From Cyanophora paradoxa (lineage: Eukaryota > Glaucocystophyceae > Cyanophorales > Cyanophoraceae), in contig QPMI01000544.1 in NCBI GenBank assembly GCA_004431415.1, positions 1 to 64,000 of the forward strand: DNA of 64,000 nucleotides, in the 5' to 3' direction. Made by a program: the position numbers and the translations under genes. Shown here piece by piece: positions 53,665 through 64,000 of this stretch. Each line of letters opens with the position of its first letter. Positions within the stretch are counted from its first letter, which is position 1. The notes beneath the pieces were generated by a model, which was not told the origin of the DNA, did no database searches, and saw only the letters and a program-made list of their open reading frames with translations.

Positions 53665-53995
53665 CTGCATCTGTTGCGTACGAAAGTCATTCGTCTCGCG
53701 CACCCTTCAGCTTGTTGCGGAGGAAACGTCAAGCGGTAACATTGGGGATTCGAATTCGGGAACAGGAACGCAAACTTAGACTCTTCCGTCGGCTTAAGGT
53801 CGGCGTGGGGAGATTTGAATTATTGGGAGGCAACCGCTTGATTTGACACGCAAGACGTTTGCGATTGATCATTTATAAGGAATGCAAGATTTAAGAAACA
53901 CTGGATGCCAGCTGCAGGCTGCAATTGTACAACTAGCACGTCGATTCGCAATTGATCGTGTATGAGCGCAGAAGGATCGCGAGTACTAGTTCGAT

Positions 53996-55598
53996 TCAAA
54001 TCAAAGGTAACCAAATCAGGCCACACGTGCACGGACCGAGATATTCGGCAACGAATGTCCCAAACGTCATGGGCTGAAAATCGCGAATCGTCTCCTGGAG
54101 GAGAGCAAGCGAACGATGGTAGAACAGTCGATCAGGAAGGCCAGTTCGGGGATGCCAGCCCGACGTCGACTCGCTGAAATGCCATAGCGTATTGTCGCTG
54201 CGATACATGTGCGAAAGGAAGCCAACTGCGTCCACGACCGAGACGTTGCGGAGATGATCGAGCTTGCTCATAACAGGGAATAGCAGCTGAAAATCGTTCG
54301 CATAAATCGTAGCGCCGGACAGAACAAGGCGCGTCACGATGGAGATGAGACATTCGATACGATTTCGAACTCTCTTATTTTCCGCGTCTCCGGTGCCACC
54401 GGTCTGTGCACGTGTGCTTTGATCGTACAATTCCACAGCAGCATGAAGCGACTCGGCCGCAATTGTCAGCAGTCGCTTTTTGCAACATACACACGGATCG
54501 CGATCGCGGGCGTCCAGCGTACGCAGCGAGGATTCGAATTCGTTGAAGTCGACGATTTCCTCGTTAATGAAATCCTGCAGACACGTTACAATTGGCGAAA
54601 GTTACAATTATATCGAGCCAAATCGAACTTCAGCAGTACTAGTTAGCTTGGTGTCAGATGCATGCGCATATATGCGCGGCATGCAGATCTAGATCTACTT
54701 CCAACCGATACATGAGTTCAATACAACGCACCTTTGCCGTTTGGCGGTAAAAGGACAAGATGTGAGCGCAGTCTCCAGAGTGCGCTGCTTTGATGACACG
54801 AACGAGAGTAACAAGAACGCCGAGTTCATGATCCCTCTTGGAAATTGCGTCTGCGGCTCAATTGATATGCACAACGTATACATGTGCCCGTGGGGAGTTA
54901 ATTCAGAACGACGCACGTGCACCCTTGGTAACATACGCTGCCCGTAAAGTGGAAAAGCTCGCGTCTCGATCTGGGGGAGGTAACGGTGTAGAAGCCCGAA
55001 GCAGCAGGTTTTTCCGAGGTCCCTCGTTCCAGAAGAAGACCCGATCGACAAAGCCAGCCTCAAGAGGGACGCGTGCGAGTATGTTGTAACCATTTATCAC
55101 GGTTGGGATGAGCAATCTGTTGGAAATCTCCATGAGCAGATCCGGAACGATTGAACCGCGACCCGCTGCAATTGCCGTCAGAAACTTGTCGAGCTCCTTG
55201 GCGTTGTGGATGAGCGCGTTCAGAGCCGCGGCGGATACGTAGGACAGGGCTTTTCCGGGCGCGAGGGGTTCCTTTAACACGGTTGAGATGCTGAGAAAGA
55301 GCAATTTTAGCAGCTCGACTGCGGGTGGGTAGTCTTGCTCCCGCATCTCAAGCAGCAGAGGGCCGAGAACACTGCTCCAGCATGCAGCCGCCTTTTCAAG
55401 TGCAAACTTCGACTGTACAGTGCGTACGTATCAGAGAACGCAGATGCCGAATCCATGGTCTGCATTTGTGCGCACCTTTATATTATTCAAATATGACTGG
55501 AAGCGCTCATCGCGATCGAGCCGGGTCTGCAGCACGGACCCGGGCCCGGAAGGCCCAGCTGCAGGGTGCGGTACCTCCTCAAATTCCAGCCGATTAAA
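53996..55598 (-). CDS. Multi-exon helical protein, unrecognised
   Basis: Exons 55598-55476, 55412-54923, 54850-54732 and 54574-53996 join without frame loss into 436 residues (the 5' start is missing or upstream). Examples: SKFALEKAAACWSSVLGPLL, VELLKLLFLSISTVLKEPLA, LGVLVTLVRVIKAAHSGDCA, then FINEEIVDFNEFESSLRTLD and a CVCCKKRLL cluster. Strongly helical with evenly spaced leucines, possibly a helical-repeat scaffold. Donors are GTGCGC, GTGCAC and GTGCGT; acceptors CAG. Stop at 53996. No family assigned. Confidence 0.55.
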
Positions 55599-55751
55599 CT
55601 GCGAAACAAATTCGAGATATCATTCGGTTTCTGCGAGTGCAACGCTTTCGCATGTACATGCGTAAGTGCACGTAGGCCGATATGTGCCTATATACCGAAA
55701 ATAGCTGCAGGCGCTTGCTCTTGAATTAAAAAGGATTTTAGATAAAAAGAA

Positions 55752-57716
55752 CTAGACGTTATATTCACTCTTCGAATTAGCAAGACGTGCCTGCGAGAGA
55801 ATCAAATGGATGATTGCAAAATAGGGTCCACGTCGCTTTTGATACGTATTTGGATTGACAGTTAACGTTGTAGCGTCATCGGAAGGGATAGCGGTAGCGA
55901 CAGATGAAGACTTGTCGATCGCGAGGCCAAAGTTTTGAAACTGGACGCCGACGATCATGTCGCTCTCCGAGATAGAGGTGCGATCGTGCAGCTGCTCCAA
56001 GTGCTCCTCGGAGAAGTCATAGCGACTGATGCAGCTGAAGGCATCCAGGAGATTTAGAACAACACGCCCCGATTCGCGCTTTGAAATTTCGTCTCGCGGT
56101 TGGAAATCAACAAGCGAAGGAAGCAGATTGATCTGACAATTGGCAAGTGCATGAATGAAAGGATGGTGCACGTTCATAAACCAGCCGCCGACTGTGCCAA
56201 TCCGGCGCACTGCGGCATCGAAATCGAATACCGGTTGTTAAAAGCGTGCACGTACGCGTGTGGAATTGAATGCTTATACGGATAGTTTCATTTGGTCATA
56301 GGAAACCGATCTAGAACGAAGATAAGACGTGCGCATACACGGACGCATGTGCATGCGAGCATTTTGAAATGATAACATTTGGAATCGGGATCCGATGATC
56401 CAACCGTTCGGTTGGAGCGCGAGCGAATCGGCCGCGGACCGGGCGTCTAATCTCAAATATGTTGGACAAATATTGTATATGGTGCGTAATTATTGAACGC
56501 AGAGATATATGCCGCGAGCTGAGCACCGTGAGCGAATTCGCCACCAGTGGATCCGGAGTCGCACCCGTGCACGTACCCGTCTGAGATAGCGACCCCTGGG
56601 CATGCATATGCATGTGCACAGACATGCACACGCGCGCGTGAGTATTGTGCACAAATCACGATCACGTTCAATGCACGATTTTTTATTATAATAATAGTCA
56701 TAATTGATTGCGGATCGTATTTTGTTTGAGAGACTATAGCTACGGTGGGACGGATCGCAGCTATAGGCGAGCTTGAAGAAACGATGCACGCACGCACCTC
56801 CAGAAGCAACGTTCCAGCGCGAGTTGCGGGGATTGGAGCGCTTGCAGTTGCAGCTGCCAGCACCGCGAACAAGAATGGCAAAAAGGGTTTCAACAGCACT
56901 CGGCTCGAGAGTTGAGACCGTGAAGCGACTGTGGGCGAAGCGGTACTCGCAGGAATTCGAATGATCTCGCCATTCCAACGTGGCGAGGTCGATACCATAA
57001 AACGTCTCGTCGGGAGAGAGGGATTCCCGGAGGTAATCATCGGAGAGGCGCCGGCGTAGGCCTCCACGAGCTCTGTAGCCCATGGCGAGGGCGAAGCTGT
57101 AGCCACCGCGCTGCTTGGGGCAGGCCCCCGAGCGAACAAGCTGATCGACGGTCTCGATGTAAGCCCCGAGGCGGCTCTGAGCGTGACGCGTCTTGATGCA
57201 GCCGGCGTACGTCCCGGCGTACACCGCAAGGAGGAGGGCCCGTCCGTGCCCCGCATCGACCGCCGCCCCCGCCTCCAGAAGCTGAGCGACAATCTCCCTC
57301 CGCCCCCCGGCAGATGCGGCGGCCAGGGCGAGGTCTAGCTGGGCAGCCCGATCCGCCGCCCCCCGCACGGAGTGCGCGTCGCCGGCGGTACCGGCAACAG
57401 CGGTCGCGAGCTGCTCGGCAACGCGGGCCGCGTCGCCCTTGAACGCTGCGAAAGCCAGCTCGGAGCTCAGAACGCAGGCGGCGAGCTCGATGTCCAGACC
57501 GCCGAGCGCTCCGATGTTGGTCCCGACCGTGCCCTCGGGAACAGAGGTATTGTGCAGTCGGGTGCAGTACGAGAAGAGGCCCTCGGTCAGCTGCTTGAGC
57601 GCCTCGTCGCAGTCGCGCGGGGCCATCCACAGCGGAAGGTCCAGCTTGGCGCCGCCCAGATCCGGAGGCCAGATGAGCGGAGGCTCGGCCATTTGCATGT
57701 CCGACAGCAACTCCAT
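55752..57716 (-). CDS. Ankyrin-repeat-type protein, two exons, 458 residues
   Basis: Exon 1 57716-56798 and exon 2 56209-55752; the 588-nt intron has a GTGCGT donor and GCCGCAG acceptor, phase 1. Exon 1 contains ankyrin-like repeats: SELAFAAFKGDAARVAEQLA, LALAAASAGGRREIVAQLLE then AGAAVDAGHGRALLLAVYAG, and YIETVDQLVRSGACP. Exon 2 (RRIGTVGGWFMNVHHPFIHA) is not recognised. Ankyrin repeats mediate protein contacts and are expanded in giant viruses, where they often pair with F-box. No F-box is seen here. The start is the first ATG of the coding-composition region; an upstream exon ending in a CCCCAG acceptor at about 57740 is possible. Confidence 0.65.
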
Positions 57717-58016
57717 CTGGTTCGTTTTCAGAATCGACAGCCTGGGGAAAAATCCTGCTTGTGAGACCTCGCGTTCGAGAGTATGGACTCGCGAGCGCAC
57801 ACGCGATGGTGAAGTACTATATATAGATAGAACAAGCCTTTATACTAATTCATTTTTAAGCTAAACCCGTTGAACGTTAACTAGCTGCATATATAGGAGC
57901 CTAGATCGGGCGAGCGAGACGACGCCCACGGCCAGGAACTGGAGCTGCAGCTGCGCATGCGCACGCTGCGGCGCTAGACACATGTACAGCGATAGCTGCG
58001 GGGAAAATATAGAGAT

Positions 58017-58352
58017 CTAGAGTCGGTAAGCCTTGAAGGTGGTCCTAGGCCTAAAGATTCAGAGGACTGCAAACGCAAACGCAGCCCGCGCTTACCAGCG
58101 CCAAAGGCAATCTCCGGCGTCCTGGACCTCCAACAGGTGCCGCAAGGGGGCTCGCGGGTCGAAGTCGGGATCCGCGAACAGGCCTGGGTCGCGATTCGCC
58201 CCATGCACGTGCAGGAGGCCAGGTGCGGGTCCAGATCCTCCTTCGAATTCCACGCGTACGGCCGGCTCATCCTCACGGTTGATCATGCGATGAAGCACGT
58301 CGTCGACGTCCGGGCCGCCCTCCGTAAGAGCCGGTACGCACGCATCGGACAT
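58017..58352 (-). CDS. Small spliced protein, 96 residues
   Basis: Exon 1 58352-58096 (MSDACVPALTEGGPDVDDVL) and exon 2 58050-58017 join at phase 2 over a 45-nt intron with a GTAAGC donor and CTTTAG acceptor. The product ends WPRTTFKAYRL. It is acidic with a DAGDCLWRW segment at the splice. No family recognised. A short intron with near-consensus ends and exact frame supports a real gene. Confidence 0.5.
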
Positions 58353-61150
58353 GGTACCGGCCGCGGGAGACCTGCGCGCGCTGACATGAGCTTCGAGGTC
58401 GCGCGCGCGAACATGGACCGATCGATATCGGAAGCCGCTGAGCTTGATCAATGATCATGAGCCGCTGATCATGAGCCGGGCACTGCTAACGCTATAGCTA
58501 GTAGCGTTCCGAAAGTTTGGGATCCGTGCACGCATCACTAGTGCTGATTATGAGTCATGGCATGCATATGTCACAGTGTGTATGGATCGGACCGTCGGAC
58601 GTCAATTGCAACTCTCATGCATATGTATACGTATAGCATGTAATCCGGCCCGGCGGCCCATGCCATCATGCCATGATGCCAAATGCATGTATATCATGTG
58701 TGCACGTGTGACCGCGCGGCCCGGGGCCCGCGGCCGGCAGTATACGTTTATATACGTATATTTGAGTGAAGTTATGTGTGTAATTATAAGACTCAGTGAG
58801 ATGCGGTTGCGCATGCATGTATATGCCGCATATGCATTGCGCAGGCCTAGCCTGACGGCAACAGGCTCGTTCTTTCCGAAGTTCTATCATAGTATATAGA
58901 TATGTGTGTGTGGCTATCTCGGTACTGCGCATGGTGCTCGGGGGTAATTCTAGATCTAGCCGCGGCGGCCGCGGGCGCCGCAGCCGCCGCTACGTATACG
59001 CACCGAATTCCGAAAGTTCGAAACGGTGTTACGGTCCCGCTGCCAGGCTGCCCAGCGTCGACAGAAGCCCAAGCCGAAGCCACCAGAGAGTATAGATAAC
59101 CGTCGAACTGCCGCGAGTCACGGTCAGGGGTCCGACGGTCGACGTCGCCGCGACTCGCCGGGGTCGGTCGCGGCAGTACACTGTGACAATAGCTCTAGCG
59201 CGCTAGCTCAGAACGCGGCTGCTGTGCCGCAGTACCGAACGTTAACTTGAAAGCTTGAACTTCGGAAAGCCTTGAAGCTAGCTATATATAGAAGCCTTGA
59301 AGGCTTCGAGCTCGAGTTCGGATTCTGACTTCGGAAGCTCCGAGGCTCACGTACACGGCCGGGACGGGGGGCCGCGGACCGTGGCACTGGGGTCCACTGT
59401 GGGGGCCAGTAGGCGCGCCGCCAGCTGCAGTGCCCGCCATGGCCAGTGGCCAGTGGCCAGTGGCCACTGCCAGGCTGGGGCGCCAGTGTCCGGCGGCCGC
59501 GCCCGGCCACGCCGCCACGCACCGTGAGTGACGCACGGCACCGTGCACGTGGCCCGTGGGTCCGTGACGAGCCCGGCGAGTCACAGACTCGCAGAGTCAG
59601 GCCGACCCAGGCGGACTCTGCCAGTCTGGCCGCGGGCTGGGCCGCCTGCCAGGCTGGGCGGGCCATAACTTACTAAGTTAAGCTTGCCGGTGGTACTACG
59701 TATACGGTATACAGTACTAGTATACTAGCTAAAGGCTACTACTTGAAAGGCTAGTACAGTATAATTATATAATTCATTACGCCGTGACGATCGCGAGGCG
59801 AGCCTCGAGCTCGGAGTGACCGCGACTCCGCGAGTCATCAATGACTCATCATCAGAGTTGACAGAGTAATGTGATCACCGTGGCACTGATCAGTGATCAT
59901 GAGTCTGACACTCTGAGTGAGTCACGTCCCGGAGTCCGACGGTCCGACGGTCGACTTCACTGAGTCAAGGCCGAGTTTCGCGCAACGTCAACTTGGCAAG
60001 CTTTCAAGTTTAAGCCTTGAAGTTGGCGGCGCAGTACTAGTACTAGTGCGGCCACGGTGCTCTCTCCTGAGTCTCTAGTAGTACTGTAGGACGGCTTAAA
60101 TTGCCGTAGTTTTAAATTGCCGTAAAGTTTTTTTTTGAGAGACTACGGTGGGGCGAACCCCCCGTAGGTAGTGATATTAAGGACAACAAAGCAATCACAA
60201 ATTGCCGTAAATTGCCGAGAGGCTGAATTCGGCTACTCTCTAGTACCCCTAAGAATTCTCGGCTTTACAGACGAGAAATATTCATTAATACATATTTGTG
60301 TTTCACGTTTTTGCATATATAATAATTGGTAGAGGCGCGCGGCGCCACCGTGGCACGCGCATCATCGGCGGCGATTCGGCGCATGCATGCGATCATGATC
60401 ATTCAAATGACGCACTGACTCAGTCATTATTGCTATGATGCTGGTCCATTGCTGGATTGATGCATGAAATGCCATGAATGGGCCATTGGGCGGCGGATGG
60501 CGCCGCATGTGCAATTTTTACTACCGTGTAGCCTGCGGTGTAGGGAGTCTACCGTAGTACCGGTCGGGACTCTAGGGAGTCAGCCCGGCGGCCTGGCAGG
60601 GAGTCAGGGACGCGCCGCGCCGGCCCGCGCGCGCGGTGCGGCAAATCACTGAGTCTGACGGTCATTTGCTGAGAAGTTGCCAAGTTGATTTGGTCCCCGC
60701 CGAGTCGGCGCCGAGTCGCCGCCGAGTAATACGCCGGCGCCGACTCCCCGGGCCCCGGCGCCGCCGGGCCGGCGGGCTGGTCCAGACTGTACTACGGTAG
60801 CTACCGGTAGCTATCATAGTATATAGTACAGACTGCTGTACAGCAGTACAACGGACTCTAGTACGGTACCGGCCCGGCGGTACTACGGTAGTAGTACCGT
60901 AGTACGGACTCCGGGACTCCCGGACCGGGGGTCGTAGACTCGTACGCGTAGAATCGTAGTAGTGTCATGATCACATGTACAGTATACATGACACTATAGC
61001 TACCGCCGGCCGTACTACGGTAGTACTACATGTACAAAACTACGTCATGTAGTACGGACCCTACGGACCGGCTACGTTAAAGGGTACCACTGTACAACTA
61101 GTACCACTAGCTAGCCTAGTAGCGGCTAGTACTAGGGTAATAGCCTGCAT
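58353..61150. other. Gene-poor low-complexity region built of short palindromes
   Basis: 58.4-59.3 kb has CATGCATATG, TATACGTATA and AGATCTAGAT elements. 59.8-60.7 kb is dense in GAGTC/GACTC and TGAGTCA. 60.77-61.13 kb is dense in GTAC/TAGTAC/CGTAGTAC. A CCAGTGGCCAGTGGCCA tandem lies near 59450. No ORF over 100 residues looks coding and no RNA gene is recognised. Confidence 0.5.
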
Positions 61151-62656
61151 GCGCAGGCTGCAGGCTCAGCGGCTGCAGCCACCGCGGGCCGCGGCGCGAA
61201 TGGAGCTCAGCGGCTGCCTCCGCTGGAGATTTAGAGTTGGGGTCACGATCTGGGCTGCCCGGCAGCCCTGCCAGGCTGCTGGGACTTGCAGGCGTCGGCG
61301 AGGCCTCCGCCGTCGCCGTGCTCGCGGCACAAGCCCGCACGGTCGCTGCGATCGGTCCCAGCCTCCTCCCCGGGCCCGGTACCGGTGCGCTCCCTGCGCA
61401 TCTCCGGTGGCTCCAGCGCTAGCGCCGACCCCATGGCCACCTCGTCGTCCTCGCCGCCCGCCGCCTCGGCTGGCCCGCCCCGGACCCGCGCGTGCTCCCC
61501 TGCCCTCTCCTCGAGCCCGCCGTTGGTCGCCGCCCTCCCCAAGATCTAGAGCGCCGGCAGAGCGACGCAGCCGGGGGCGGGGCGGTGGCGGGACGTGTCC
61601 GACGACGCGCTCGTGGCCCTCCGGAGCGTCCCCACGGCCCTTTGTCTCCGTCTAGGATCGCTGAGGCATGTCTCTCTCCTGGCGGGCGGCGGCAGGGACG
61701 CGGGGGCGGGGGAGGCGGCCGACGGGCCCGGCGAGCCGCAAGATGCCCCGTACGCCCCCGTCCCCTGCCCCCCCCTACTCCCCCCCCCCCCCCCCCCCCA
61801 TCTCTTGAGCGCTCGCCGAGGGCCGCCCCGCGCGGCGGCAGGGGCCCGGAGCAGCCGGAGGAGGAGGGCGCACCGCCGTCCAAGCGCCGATGAAGGGAGG
61901 CGGCCGCGGACGGGGGTACGGATAGTCCAGATCCGGCGCGGCGGGCGCCAGACGGGGTGCGATCGAGGACGAGGAGGCGGCGGGGTGATGCGGGGCGGGG
62001 GAGGGGGAGGGGCAGGAGCGCGGCCGGGGCGGACCGGCTGCGGGCCCTCTGGCCCAGTGGGCGCGTACGCGTACGCCGGTAGCGGCGTCGGATTTCGTTT
62101 TCCTCTTTCGAGACGTCGTTTCCTCGGATAGGGCCCCTCTCGTTCACAGGCTAGGTGCTGGCCCGCAGCGGGGCCCCCGAGCGAGGGCTCGGTTCCTGTG
62201 CGCCTTCATTGAATGTCTCAATAATGCATGACGTCGACACGAGATGCGCAGACACGGCCCCTTTCATTTGCGACACTGTAGCCGTTATGATTTGCATGAA
62301 GCTGTACAATTTCTTTGTTTCGGATGTATGATATTCGCGCGCGCCTGCTCATCTATACTTCTACATGAATCTTCTACTAGGCTAGTCAGTCGACGTCAGG
62401 GGGCCTTTTCTTCTGCTTTCAATTTCGCATGCTACGAGGTACATTTCACGGTTCTCGTGCTGCAAAAGCCTCAACTTTCGCGCCTTTTCAGGGAACCGTA
62501 GTAGTACAGCATAGCAGTGATACCGTTGCCGTTGCAGCGCCAAAGCCAGTCTCCGGCCCGAGGCTCTCGAGCTCTTTTTCGCGAATGAATACCGTAGTAT
62601 TAAATTTATCCGAATGCAGAGACGAGTTGCAGCCTCTCATTTTTCCGTTTCTGCAG
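61151..62656. other. GC-rich then AT-rich segment, possible but unsupported coding
   Basis: A plus-strand Ser/Pro-rich ORF from an ATG at 61433 ends at 61549, and another frame reads WRDVSDDALVALRSVPTALC near 61590-61650. A C run lies at 61784-61799. Splicing or frameshifts would be needed to make a gene; no domain is recognised. 62.15-62.65 kb shows nothing. Confidence 0.3.
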
Positions 62657-63253
62657 CTAGCCCGTAGGGAGGCAGTCGTCCGCCGACTGGAAGCGGAGGC
62701 CGGCATCGCGGGCCGCCTCTGCGAGTTTCTGCATGCACGCCACCTTGCGCGCGAGGCCTCCCGAGGCCTTTTTAACCCTCATCTCGCACACGCGGGCCGA
62801 TGCCGCGTCCTTGAACCCGTAGGCGACCGCGACGAGGCGCCACGGGCCCCTGCCGCGGCAGAACGAGTTCTTGATCGAGCCCGTAAAGTGCTCGTGAAGG
62901 CGGCGCTTCAGGTTGGTGGTGGAGCCCGTGTAGCTGACCTTGCCATTCTCCAATATGTACACGGCGGGGCTCGACCCCACGAGAACGACGAGGGGGTCCT
63001 CCGCGAGCTCGAGGGCAGAGGGGGAGCTCGCGCTCGCCGGGGCTGCGGCCGTCGGCGATGCTGCAGAGCGCGTGGCGCGCACGTGATCGAGCACGGCGCA
63101 CGCAGCTCGCTCCGTCTGCGTCGGCGTCGACGTCGACGTCGCGATCGGCGGCAGCGGCAAGCTTAAGCCGCCGGAAGCGGGCGTATGCACGGTCTCGAGT
63201 TCGAGGCTTGCTTCGAGATCCGCCCCATCGCGATCGCCTGCAGCAGGATCCAT
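62657..63253 (-). CDS. GIY-YIG nuclease-domain protein
   Basis: 198 residues from the ATG at 63253. A 95-residue charged, Ser/Ala-rich leader precedes a GIY-YIG domain: AVYILENGKVSYTGST (the GIY and YIG elements as VYI and YTG), NLKRRLHEHFTG (catalytic-type Arg and His), GRGPWRLVAVAYGF, and ARVCEMRVKKASGG (Glu ligand). All expected active residues are present, as in UPF0213/SLX1-like single-domain members. Such enzymes cut branched or structured DNA. It is the better-conserved relative of the degenerate copy at 11.0-12.2 kb. Frame intact. Confidence 0.8.
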   Translation of the reverse strand: MDPAAGDRDGADLEASLELETVHTPASGGLSLPLPPIATSTSTPTQTERAACAVLDHVRATRSAASPTAAAPASASSPSALELAEDPLVVLVGSSPAVYILENGKVSYTGSTTNLKRRLHEHFTGSIKNSFCRGRGPWRLVAVAYGFKDAASARVCEMRVKKASGGLARKVACMQKLAEAARDAGLRFQSADDCLPTG

Positions 63254-64000
63254 AGATACCTATTTATCTATTAATATTGCCAAGAACCAGAGACGATGAG
63301 CCCTGCCCCGGCAATTTGTTTTTATTTATGTGTCCGGCCGGCCAGGCCCTCAATGGCCCAGCCCGCCAGCTGACCCCCGGCGATATGATGGCGATATCGA
63401 TGTCGATCCTTAGGGCCTGTGCCGGTGTGATCGCGGTCTTTTAATCGAGAGCACGCCGCGCCAAGCTTAAGCCTGAATCGGTACTCGGGACGGGAATTTC
63501 GATAAGGTTCTTCGCCATACATGTCCAACCGAAATTCTAGCGGAGCACAGCAAACGATTGGCGCGAAACTGAGCACGTCTGAAGTGCAGTTTAGAGCAAT
63601 CTAGAGCAGGGAGATTTTGGGTTTCGCGCCAATGTCTCGCCGTGCAGAAGTTGGCCTCGGGGGTCGCTGCGCCCCGGCCCCCTCTTCAGCCCTCGACAGC
63701 GCAAGGCAGCTCAAGGCCCGCCCAGGCCCCCCCGCTCCCCCCAACTGCCCTTCCCGGGACTCGAACGCTGGGGCAATAAGACGCCGGCCGGGCGCGCTGC
63801 TAGCTCGGCTAGCTCGCCGCGAAACTGGCCTTTTCCTCGTCGCTTTTGTATGGCCATACATCTAGGAAAATTTCGTACCGCATCCGCACGAAACTGAGCC
63901 TTATTCTAGCATCAAGATGCATACTAGCTAGTATTAAACGCTTCAGTTTCTCGCCAATCGCTTTCCATTATTTTATCCAGCCAAATCGACCAGACAATCC
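63254..64000. other. Right-end segment with tRNA-like sequence
   Basis: No protein gene seen. On the minus strand at about 63825-63755 lie a D-arm/A-box-like TAGCCGAGCTAGCAGCGCG and a B-box-like GCGTTCGAGTCCC about 35 nt apart, as in tRNA genes, but acceptor and T stems do not pair. A GCGAAACTGAGC-type motif recurs several times (about 63560, 63640, 63825, 63885). Confidence 0.3.

Noticed and set aside
63750-63830. A functional tRNA gene
   Set aside because: Only the A- and B-box-like segments fit; the stems do not pair and no sensible anticodon loop forms.

Overview
The window reads as nuclear DNA of a GC-rich single-celled eukaryote, or as a large DNA-virus-like locus resident in one. Evidence for a eukaryotic or nuclear setting is direct: several genes need spliceosome-type introns (about 60-190 nt, most with GTGCGY, GTGAGY or GTAAGY donors and pyrimidine-CAG acceptors), there is a piece of a histone H3 gene, TATA boxes lie about 40-50 nt upstream of many start codons, and an AATAAA overlaps the stop codon of one gene. 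Many recognisable genes are also typical of giant viruses and mobile elements: a TFIIB-like factor (three copies), a thymidylate-kinase-like P-loop protein (two copies plus a fragment), an archaeo-eukaryotic-type primase fused to an SF2 helicase, two GIY-YIG proteins, F-box, RING, OTU and ankyrin proteins, and a complete CRESS-DNA-type Rep. No organism can be named from the sequence alone.

Layout. 1-370: 3' part of a divergent, intron-containing histone H3. 0.7-1.95 kb: first copy of a composite repeat (array A, spacer, array B). 1.9-5.35 kb: frameshifted minus-strand genes, one ending in a nuclear localisation signal. 6.3-10.9 kb: minus-strand cluster of thymidylate-kinase-like and TFIIB-like paralogues, including a 922-bp tandem duplication. 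11.0-12.2 kb: GIY-YIG-like gene. 12.3-19.0 kb: a large inverted repeat in which two copies of the composite repeat face each other around a 3-kb core, with a CRESS-type Rep gene directly beside the right arm (19.04-19.86 kb). 20.8-26.9 kb: giant primase-helicase. 27.5-29.4 kb: RING gene and intact kinase-like paralogue. 29.5-30.4 kb: fourth composite repeat. 30.7-32.4 kb: F-box gene and a small beta-rich ORF. 32.7-34.4 kb: a 120-bp tandem array. 35.4-37.8 kb: large acidic protein with a SUMO-interacting-type motif. 38.6-58.4 kb: spliced minus-strand genes, including an AAA+ ATPase joined to an OTU cysteine protease, a pair of related multi-exon genes (one RING-like) and an ankyrin protein. 58.4-62.6 kb: gene-poor low-complexity DNA. 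62.7-63.25 kb: second GIY-YIG gene.

How the parts may fit. One set of genes concerns replication and transcription (primase-helicase, Rep, TFIIB-like, kinase-like, GIY-YIG, H3). A second concerns ubiquitin or SUMO signalling (RING, RING-like, F-box, OTU, SUMO-interacting motif). This is the mix expected of a large nuclear DNA virus or its endogenised remains, but host genes may be interspersed. Many conserved ORFs in the left 27 kb are broken by single-base indels near homopolymers, so either real decay or uncorrected read errors must be kept in mind for every CDS boundary given here.
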